From Arthrobacter sp. OAP107 (GTDB taxonomy: Bacteria > Actinomycetota > Actinomycetes > Actinomycetales > Micrococcaceae), in the NCBI RefSeq assembly GCF_040546765.1, contig NZ_JBEPOK010000001.1, forward strand, positions 2,790,001 to 2,854,000: DNA of 64,000 nt. Reading direction: 5' to 3'. A model generated the notes under the pieces. It was not told the origin of the DNA. It did no database searches and saw only the letters and a program-made list of their open reading frames with translations. The translations under genes were made by a program, and so were the position numbers. How positions within the stretch are numbered: position 1 is the stretch's first letter; every line of letters begins with the position of its first letter. Shown here in pieces: positions 8,068 to 15,262 of the stretch.

Positions 8068-9297
8068 ATGACTGACAATTCACCCTTACGTTCCCGCGCA
8101 TCCAGCGAGAGCCGCGCGCCGGCCGTTTCCCGGCACCTGGTGCCGGTGTGGTGGCTCGTGCTCATGGCTTCCCCGGTGGCCGCTGCGAACAACGCAACGG
8201 TGCTCATCCTTGGTGATATCGGCGCGGCACTAGATACGACCGCCGCGGCCGCTTCCTGGCTCGCAGCCGTCTTCGCGCTCGTGCTCGCGGTAGCGACACC
8301 GTTGCAGGCCGCCCTCATGCGGCACCACGGCCAGCGCGCTGTTCTCTGGACAAGCGCGGCGCTCATCGCAGCAGGCACACTCATCGTCGTGCTCTCACCC
8401 TGGCTGCCGTTTGCCATAGCCGGACGGGCAACCCAGGCCGCCGGTGGCGCCGGGCTGAACGTACTCGCCATCGCTCTGGCTGGCAGCGCCCGCAGGATCG
8501 GGGCCATCAGCGCAGGGATGGGGCTGTTCGGTGCCGTTAGCCCGCTAATCGGGACCCAGCTCGCCGCGACAGTGTCGTGGCGCGTTGCCCTCTCTATGCT
8601 CGCCATTACCCTGATCGCTGTGCCCGTTGTGAACCGCTACGTGACGCAGGAGACCTCCAAGACTGCCCGCTTCGATGCGTGGGGCGCGCTGCTGGTCGCG
8701 GTGCTTTCGGGAAGCGTCGTGATCTTTGCATCGAACCCGCTGCCGGCCATGGGCGCGGTCACGATCTCGATCATCTTGCTCGTCGTTCATGTCCGTCGCC
8801 GGCCTAAAGGGTACGTGCCTGTTAGCACCATCCGCTCGGGACAGTTCGTGACCGCCACAAGCCTGACCCTTGCTCTGTCGATGGGATACTTCACGCTGCT
8901 GTTCGTCATCCCTCAACTGCTCATCGCCCGCTCGGATTGGACGAAGGACGCCGCTGCCGCCGGGCAACTCGCCGCGATGGTCGCGGCCTCGCTCGCGACG
9001 CTCGTGTTCACCTTCATCGCCGCCCGCTTCTCCCGAAGCGCCGTGCGGACCGCACTCCTGACAGCCGGAGCTCTTGCCGTGCTCACGGCAATCTTCGCAA
9101 GTGCACCGATTTTTCTGCTGATCGGAATCTTCCTGGCCCTCTTCGCCGCGACCTCGGCCAACGCCACCCAGGTCGCTACCGCAACCGCAGACGTCCCCGA
9201 GCATGAAAGGCCGGCAGCGATCGGGCTGTTCACCCTGATCTACCTCCTCGGCGGCGCGATCGGGCCCGCACTGGCCTCCGTGCTCGTGCTCTCCTAA
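8068..9297 (+). CDS. MFS transporter, probably drug/metabolite efflux
   Basis: A 409-aa protein with about 12 hydrophobic helices after a 25-residue polar N-terminus. It contains MRHHGQRAVLW in the loop 2-3 position, a degenerate form of the MFS motif, and LGGAIGPALASVLVLS at the end. It resembles arabinose-efflux-like exporters rather than the MHS symporters elsewhere in the window. ATG 8068 follows CCGGAG. It lies downstream of the SDR in the same direction and may share the IclR-type control. The substrate is unknown. Confidence 0.8.
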   Translation: MTDNSPLRSRASSESRAPAVSRHLVPVWWLVLMASPVAAANNATVLILGDIGAALDTTAAAASWLAAVFALVLAVATPLQAALMRHHGQRAVLWTSAALIAAGTLIVVLSPWLPFAIAGRATQAAGGAGLNVLAIALAGSARRIGAISAGMGLFGAVSPLIGTQLAATVSWRVALSMLAITLIAVPVVNRYVTQETSKTARFDAWGALLVAVLSGSVVIFASNPLPAMGAVTISIILLVVHVRRRPKGYVPVSTIRSGQFVTATSLTLALSMGYFTLLFVIPQLLIARSDWTKDAAAAGQLAAMVAASLATLVFTFIAARFSRSAVRTALLTAGALAVLTAIFASAPIFLLIGIFLALFAATSANATQVATATADVPEHERPAAIGLFTLIYLLGGAIGPALASVLVLS

Positions 9298-9380
9298 TCC
9301 AGCCCGATCAGCGCCCTGCGCTCACGAAAGGAAGTCAACGCGAGCGACCAAAAGCGAGGCCTCTTTTTCATTGAACCCGC

Positions 9381-10605
9381 TCAAACGAGCACTTTCGGTG
9401 CTGGGTTTAGTGATTGCTCGGTCAACCATTGGCGGTAGGTCGCGGCCAGAGTGTCGTTGCAGAGAGTCCCCGTCCCAGGAGCGAAATTTTCGAGGGCCAT
9501 TGGCCGAGTTCGTGAGCTGCGATGCTGATGGTGACGCCTAGTGTGGTGCGGATTTGGCGCAGGTCGGAGTTGTCGGGCGCCGCTTTGGGGTTGGTGATCT
9601 GACGGTAGATTTCCCGGGCTAGGTTTGAGGCAGCGCATGATTTTCCCGTTTGCTCTTGCCCTCCGCGGTGCGTTTTGCCACGTATTCTTTGGTTCTTTGG
9701 CACGATGCCATCCGGACCAGGACCACCTGATAGAGGGCTGATTGGCGTTGCGGTCCCCGCCCCTGCTGAGCCGGTGGCGGGTTGTCTTGCCTGATGATGC
9801 CGGCACGGGGGCGACCCCGACGAGTGAAGCGAACTGGGCTTCGCTTCACAACCGGTCCGGGTTGTCTCCGACGGTGACCAGCAGCTGGCTGGCCACGTCC
9901 GTGCCGACGCCGGGCATATCGTACAGCATCGGTGCGAAGGTGTCCATGATTTCCTGGAGCGCTGCGTCCGCGGCGGCTATCTCCCGGACAGGGACTGGCA
10001 GCGCGTGGCGAGGGCTTTCAGCGTCAGGAGGGTCACGTACTCCGGGTCAGCCGTGTGTCCCGAAGGTCTCGTGCGCTGCAGAGCTGGGATCAGCGTGGAC
10101 GTGGCCATTGCCCGGTATTTCGCCCGGAGTTTGTCGGGGCTGAAACGATGAGGCCCTTGATCTGGTTGATTGCCGCGCTACGGGCCTTGAGCGCGGAGGC
10201 ACGCCCTGTGCGGAGGATCCGCAGGCATTCAACGGGCCCGTCCTTGGCTTTCGGGACCGACGTCGACCGGCCGTCAAGTATCGACTTTGCGGCTTCGTAG
10301 GCGTCCAGCGGGTCGGACTTGCCCTTTAGCCGCCGCGCGGCCCAGTTCGGGCGGTTCACCTCCAGCACTGTCAGCCCCGCGGCCCGGAGGGTTCTGGCGA
10401 GTTCGGCGCCGTAGGAGCCTGTTCCTTCGACACCGACGGCGGTAACCGTGCCGTAGCTGACGTCCACGATCTTCCGGTATCCGGACCCACGGCCACGAAT
10501 TCCCTGTCCGCGAGGGGTTTGCCGTGTTCGTTGATCACGGCCACGATGGTGTGTGTCAGCGTGTGTGTCGATACCCGCGATGACTTTGATCGTTTCGTTT
10601 GCCAA
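9381..10605 (-). pseudogene. IS110-family transposase, frameshifted (copy 1)
   Basis: From ATG 10605 the N-terminal RuvC-like DEDD domain is readable: AGIDTHADTHH, GVEGTGSYGAELARTL, KSDPLDAYEAAKSIL. Around 10090 the frame breaks. The C-terminal serine domain reappears in other frames as PASSGKTTRHRLSRGGDR, then ALYQVVLVRMASCQRTKEYV, and ends with a helix-turn-helix-like tail (AHELGQWPSKISLL, TYRQWLTEQS). At least two frameshifts make it inactive as read. Its upstream non-coding end (10606-10840) carries the conserved candidate bridge RNA. Confidence 0.85.
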
Positions 10606-10673
10606 GATGGAAATTGCCCCTCAGTCGCGTCGAATGCTGATTGATCGGACGCGGGCCAGGTGGGCAGACAAAA

Positions 10674-10838
10674 CGGTAATGGGACTGGTCGAATCAGGCT
10701 GCTATGAAGTCATGTCCGCCTGGCTCGACACCCTCTGACGGACCTTGAGCCGGCTGACAGATCGTCGGAAAGAAAGCCGCCAGGCACGTCAGTTTTTGGC
10801 TGGGCCACGCCGGCTCAAGGACTTTTCTAGTATTACCG
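10674..10838 (-). ncRNA. Candidate IS110 bridge RNA / left end
   Basis: This 165-bp segment lies immediately upstream of the copy 1 transposase, where IS110 elements encode bridge RNA (established). It is bounded by CGGTAAT (10674-10680) and ATTACCG (10832-10838). The long arms are CCTTGAGCCGGC (10743-10754) with GCCGGCTCAAGG (10809-10820), and GCCTGGC (10718-10724) with GCCAGGC (10779-10785). The same arms are kept in the solo copy at 6006-6175. Exact RNA ends cannot be read from sequence alone. Confidence 0.55.
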
Positions 10839-10844
10839 ATTTTT

Positions 10845-11895
10845 GCAGGTTGAAACGTGCTCTTTTAGCAGTTGCGCCGTCAGCACACCCACGCCCGCTC
10901 CCACACCTTCGCTGTACTCGCCGCCAACGGCGAGCATCTGGGAACTGAGTCGTTCCCCAACATCCACGCGGGCAGATCCCGCGCGATCACCTGGGCAGCC
11001 CGGTGCACGGGCGGGGACCTCGGAGCCCTCTGGGTCATCGAGGGCACCGGCAGCTACGGGCGCTGCTCGCCGGCACCGTCGCACCGGACGGCTACCGCAT
11101 CGTCGAAGCGCCCAGAGTCAAAGCCTATGCGCCCGCGCGCGGCGGTAGCGGGAAGTCCGACCCGCTGGAGACGGCCACCATCGCCGCAGCCGCTCTGCCT
11201 CTCGATGAGGCCCATTTGCGCATTCCCCGGCAGGACGAGGGCGTCCCGGCCGCCTTGAGGGTCTTTGTCGAGGGAGCAGATGACGCTCGAGCGTACAGCG
11301 AAGGTCAACGCCCTCACCGCGCTCCTCCGTAGTGTCGACCTCGGCATCGACGCCGGCAGGCCTATGACCAACCCTCAGATCACCGAGATCTCCCACCGGC
11401 GCACCCGCCCGCGACGAGGCACTCGTTGCTGCCACCGCCCGTGCGGAGGCTGTCCGGCTCGGCAAGCATCACCGTCCTCGATGCCGAGGTCAAGGACAAC
11501 CACGCCCGCACCACCGAGCTCCTCGAGTACAGCACCGCGGCGCCCCTGCTCGAGGAGACCGGCATCGGTCCCGTTCCCGCAGCTGTGGTCTACACGGCGT
11601 GGTCGCATCTGGGCCGCGTGCGCTCAGAGGCCGCGTTCGCCGCCCTCGCCGGCGTGAACCCCATTCCAGCATCATCCGGGAACACCGCAAGGCACCGCAT
11701 CAACCGGGGCGGCGACAGGCGCCTCGACAGGGCGTTGCCTATGGCCACCGTCGTCCGGGCTGTCCATGACCCCGCCACCCGTGCCTAAGCCGAGCGTGCG
11801 CCGGAAGGCTGACGGGACGACACCACGCGAGATCCGGCGGTGCCTCAAGCGCTACCTCGCCCGCCACCTCTATCGCGCTCTCAACGCACTCACCG
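10845..11895 (+). pseudogene. IS110-family transposase, degenerate (copy 2)
   Basis: Pieces in several frames reconstruct a second IS110 transposase, in the opposite direction: THARSHTFAVLAANGEHLG, WVIEGTGSYG, SGKSDPLETATIAAAALPLD, MTLERTAKVNALTALLRSVD, then LLEETGIGPVPAAVV and PASSGNTARHRINRGGDRR, ending REIRRCLKRYLARHLYRALNA. The N-terminal GVDTH region is damaged near 10880, and at least three frameshifts are needed. It directly abuts the left end of copy 1, and the two differ enough to be distinct elements. Confidence 0.8.
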
Positions 11896-12148
11896 CCTCC
11901 GAGGAAACCATCCCGACGCGCCGGGGCACGCATCGGTTACGTCGGCGTCGGACATGAAGCTGACGTATGGGTTGAGGAAGGTGAAGAGCGATTCGCGGAC
12001 CTTCGGTCGTTCCGACCGATCACGAAGGACGCGTCGTTAGTGCAGACTTCAAACACAGACGAACCGTGAATCCGTTGCCACGCTACAGGGAGAGGCGCTC
12101 CCAAAGGTTCCGTCAGATAACTGAGAGGTCCTTCCGAAGGCCCTGTAA

Positions 12149-12183
12149 ACAAGTAAGGCCACCAATGTGGTGGCCTTACTTGT
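12149..12183. terminator. Strong bidirectional hairpin terminator
   Basis: ACAAGTAAGGCCACC (12149-12163), loop AATGT, GGTGGCCTTACTTGT (12169-12183) forms a perfect 15-bp stem with TTGT/ACAA flanks. It separates the IS110 remnants from the minus-strand gene ending at 12284. Confidence 0.75.
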
Positions 12184-12283
12184 CTAAACTAACCTGTCTT
12201 GGATAGATGACCCAGTCGTTTGTAGAGCCAGGATAGAAGGGACGACCCAAGGTCCGGGCCGACCCCATCCCGGGAGTCGCATC

Positions 12284-12754
12284 CTATTCGGCGTACAGGT
12301 GCACGATTTCCGGGGGAACGCGAAAGCCCTTCGCCTGCGGATGCTCTCGGGCGTTCACGTCATATATGGGTTCGAGCAACTCCTCCGCATCCTCCGGCAG
12401 TGTCCCCGAATCTCGAAGTGCCTGCGTCGCAAGGTTAGTTGGTCGTGTGAAACCCTTCAGGCTCCGGTCCTGGCCGAGGTCGTAGACTTCTTCACGGCTG
12501 ATACTGCCGCCCCGTTCTATGGCTCGTCTCACGACCTCTAATTGCAGGGTTGCCCGCGAGCCGGCCAGCAGATCTAGGGCCCTTTCCACAAGATCATTTG
12601 TCCACCCGGAGCTTTCAACCTTTTCGGGCGCAGTGCCAAGGCCCGCCTCAACCGAGTTGATAGCTGCCATCAATTGGTTGAGACGGCCCGTCGACCATCC
12701 AGTGACGTTGGTAACGACGTGAATCTCAGCAAATCCACTTTGAATATCGGCCAT
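12284..12754 (-). CDS. Conserved-looking hypothetical protein, 156 aa
   Basis: ATG 12754 is preceded by AGGAGAGATTCC, a clear ribosome site. The upstream extension to 12868 lacks one and overlaps nothing useful. The product is soluble and acidic with no signal peptide or membrane helix. Around residues 60-100 a helical stretch reads LEVVRRAIERGGSISREEVY, which could be a small winged-helix or dimerisation unit. The end PEIVHLYAE is well defined. I do not recognise the family. It lies 124 bp beyond the end of the aldehyde dehydrogenase operon on the same strand, and may be a separate transcript. Confidence 0.65.
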   Translation of the reverse strand: MADIQSGFAEIHVVTNVTGWSTGRLNQLMAAINSVEAGLGTAPEKVESSGWTNDLVERALDLLAGSRATLQLEVVRRAIERGGSISREEVYDLGQDRSLKGFTRPTNLATQALRDSGTLPEDAEELLEPIYDVNAREHPQAKGFRVPPEIVHLYAE

Positions 12755-12877
12755 GGAATCTCTCCTAGTACCCCTGTGATTTGGACAAAGCTGAGCCGCT
12801 GTCGTTGCCTGCGAATGATCAGGACCAGCGTCAGGGGAAGTATCTTGACCGTCATTCACGCTAGGCATGACACAGAC

Positions 12878-14431
12878 CTAGTCAATCTCAGCTAGTCCCG
12901 CCGCCGGTGCCGGCGCCGGGGTCCTCCCCGCCAAATCGATATAGACACTCTTCGTGTACAGGTAGGTGTCCATATGTGCGGCAGTGCCCTTGTAGCCATA
13001 CCCACTGAGCTTCGTTCCACTGAATCCGACCAGCGGGTCAATGTAGCCGTAGCAGTTCACCCACATGGTGCCTGTGTGGACCCCGCGGACCACGCGAAGA
13101 GCTGTGGATAGGCTTTCCGACCAAACCGCTCCGCCGAGACCGTAGTCGCTGTCATTGGCGATGGCGACGGCCTCGTCCACGTCATCAAACGGCATGATGG
13201 ACAGAACCGGGCCGAAAATTTCTTCGCGAGCGATTCGCATTTCATTGGTCACGCCCCCGAATACGCTCGGCTGCATGAAGTATCCGTTCCCCAGATCACC
13301 CTCGAGCCGTTGGCCGCCGGAGAGCAGTTCAGCCCCTTCAGCCCGGCCGAGATCGATGTAGGACAGTACGCTGTCCAACTGGGTCTGGGAGATAACCGGG
13401 CCCAGGGTGGCCGTGGTGTCCAAGCTGTGCCCGACTCGCAGGGTCCGCATGAACGCCAGCAGCCGTTCGGTGAACTCCTCAACGATGGGCCGTTGAACCA
13501 GCACCCGGGTGCCGGCGAAACAGATCTGGCCGGAGTTGGCGAAAACACCCATGGCTGCTCCGGGCACCGCCTTGTCCAGATCCGCGTCCGCGCAGACGAT
13601 GTCTGCCGATTTGCCGCCCAGTTCCAGCTGTAGCTTTTTGATGTTTACCGTGGACGCCTGAATGATGCTGCGGCCGGTCTGAGTCGATCCGGTGAAAGCG
13701 ATGCGGTCAACGTCCGGGTGGGCCGCCAGCGCATGACCAGCTTCCCTGCCCGAGCCAGTGACGACATTGATCACCCCCGCCGGCACTCCGGCTTCGAGCA
13801 GGATTTCGGCCACCCGCAGCACCGACAGCGAAGCTTCGGAGGCCGGCTTCAGTACAGCGGTGCATCCGCTGGCCAGAACTGCCCCGATGATCCAGAACTG
13901 GCTGTTGAGCGGGCCGTTCCAAGGGATGATTCCGCCAATCACCCCAACCGGAGCCTTTAGCGTCATCGTGGTGACGTTGCCGGGAATGCCATTCATCAGC
14001 GTCTCACCGCTGATGCTCGTCGCCTGCGAAGCAAAGAAGGAGAGCATCTTCATCAAGGAGGCCTTGGTGTTGCGCAACCTCGAGACGGGGGCGCCCATGT
14101 CCATGGCCTCGATCTGGACCAGTTCCTCGAATCTTTCGTCCATGACCTGGGCGACCCGGGTCAGCAGAGCCTGGCGCTCGTAGGGGCTCCAGGTACTCCA
14201 CTGACCCTTGAAAGCCTCACGGGCAGCCAAGACCGCACGATCGACGTCGGACTGGTCGCCGGCGGCAAGGCGCGCCAGGACTTCACCGGTCGACGGACTG
14301 ACGGTTGTCATTGTCATCCCGGACGCGGCCGGGACGTTCTGGCCGCCGATGACGAGTTGGTGTACGTCGCGGGACAAGAAGCCCTGGGCCTGCTCGGACG
14401 GAGCGAACTTCTGCTGGGGTGTGGTGGTCAT
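12878..14431 (-). CDS. NAD(P)-dependent aldehyde dehydrogenase
   Basis: A 517-aa ALDH-superfamily enzyme. Visible motifs are IIPWNGPLNSQFW, FTGSTQTGRSI, the general base in LQLELGGKSADIV, the nucleophile in NSGQICFAGTR, and EEIFGPVLSIMPF. Length and motifs are those of betaine/phenylacetaldehyde-type dehydrogenases. It oxidises an aldehyde to a carboxylate in the cytoplasm. It is the last gene of the seven-gene minus-strand operon, 139 bp after the cupin, so it probably finishes the oxidation of the compound imported by the ABC system. The ATG follows GAGAGGAAAAC. Confidence 0.92.
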   Translation of the reverse strand: MTTTPQQKFAPSEQAQGFLSRDVHQLVIGGQNVPAASGMTMTTVSPSTGEVLARLAAGDQSDVDRAVLAAREAFKGQWSTWSPYERQALLTRVAQVMDERFEELVQIEAMDMGAPVSRLRNTKASLMKMLSFFASQATSISGETLMNGIPGNVTTMTLKAPVGVIGGIIPWNGPLNSQFWIIGAVLASGCTAVLKPASEASLSVLRVAEILLEAGVPAGVINVVTGSGREAGHALAAHPDVDRIAFTGSTQTGRSIIQASTVNIKKLQLELGGKSADIVCADADLDKAVPGAAMGVFANSGQICFAGTRVLVQRPIVEEFTERLLAFMRTLRVGHSLDTTATLGPVISQTQLDSVLSYIDLGRAEGAELLSGGQRLEGDLGNGYFMQPSVFGGVTNEMRIAREEIFGPVLSIMPFDDVDEAVAIANDSDYGLGGAVWSESLSTALRVVRGVHTGTMWVNCYGYIDPLVGFSGTKLSGYGYKGTAAHMDTYLYTKSVYIDLAGRTPAPAPAAGLAEID

Positions 14432-14570
14432 TGTTTTCCTCTCACCTGACCTTTGACATTCCGTCGATTAGAAATGGAAAACGCCTGCCAACCCTGCGCA
14501 GAACGAACCATTCGGCGACTCTTGGCAGCGGACAGGCAATCCATTGGGTTGCAAGAGAGATCGCACGCCT

Positions 14571-15101
14571 TCACGGGCGGGTCGCGGAGATCTGGATGGC
14601 CGCCATGACTGCCGGCACATCGCCCTTGTTTCGCCAAGCGTGTTTGGTGCCCCGCTGGACGAGTGTGTCACCAGGCTTGAGCAGGGTCTCTCCAGTCTCG
14701 AGAATCGCCCAAAGCTCACCGGAGATGATCGTGACGATATCGACGGTCTCCGTGGTGTGCATGCCGGGAATATCCGTGGCGCTCGTCGACTCCGAGGCGG
14801 CCGCATTCGCCAGCGCTTGCGCGTAACCTGCCTCGTAGTCCCACTCGTTATCAGGCGGGAACGCGGTGAGGTTGTAGGTGTAGCCCAACGGCGGTGGGGG
14901 AATGACGGCGACCTCGGCGAGGGTGTTCTCGGCCAGGGCTGAACCGGGGACTTCCTTGGCCTGCCAGATGTCGTTACGCATGAAGGCGTCGGTGACGAGA
15001 CGGGTGTCGGTAAAGTCGTCACTGACGATCGTTGACCGCCCCTGGTCGTCCAAGCCTGTCACGACCCGTCGTGCGCGTAGGTCGCGGTATTCGCCTGCCA
15101 T
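14571..15101 (-). CDS. Cupin-domain protein
   Basis: A 176-aa protein with a single C-terminal cupin barrel (about residues 95-170). IPGMHTTETVDIVTIISGEL and LKPGDTLVQRGTKHAWRNKG hold the metal-ligand histidines and glutamate of cupin motifs 1 and 2. The first 90 residues form another beta-rich segment (IPPPPLGYTYNLTAFPP). Such proteins are isomerases, dioxygenases or small-molecule sensors, and the role here is not decidable. ATG 15101 has GAAAGGAATACATC upstream. It lies between the ABC fusion gene and the aldehyde dehydrogenase. Confidence 0.8.
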   Translation of the reverse strand: MAGEYRDLRARRVVTGLDDQGRSTIVSDDFTDTRLVTDAFMRNDIWQAKEVPGSALAENTLAEVAVIPPPPLGYTYNLTAFPPDNEWDYEAGYAQALANAAASESTSATDIPGMHTTETVDIVTIISGELWAILETGETLLKPGDTLVQRGTKHAWRNKGDVPAVMAAIQISATRP

Positions 15102-15262
15102 GATGTATTCCTTTCGGTTGTGGTGCGTGTGGGTTTCAGAAACGGGCTACTCGTGCTTTTGTTCGGGTAGCCGGTGAGAGCCGGTTGTGTGGTTTGCGAG
15201 CCCCCGTAGGATGCGGCGTTCTCAACCGAAGAATGTTGGGAACGCGTATCCAGACTGGCTGA

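Noticed and set aside
7755..9204. Long minus-strand frames opposite the SDR and MFS genes
   Set aside because: Antisense shadows of GC-rich coding sequence; the plus-strand frames carry clear family motifs.
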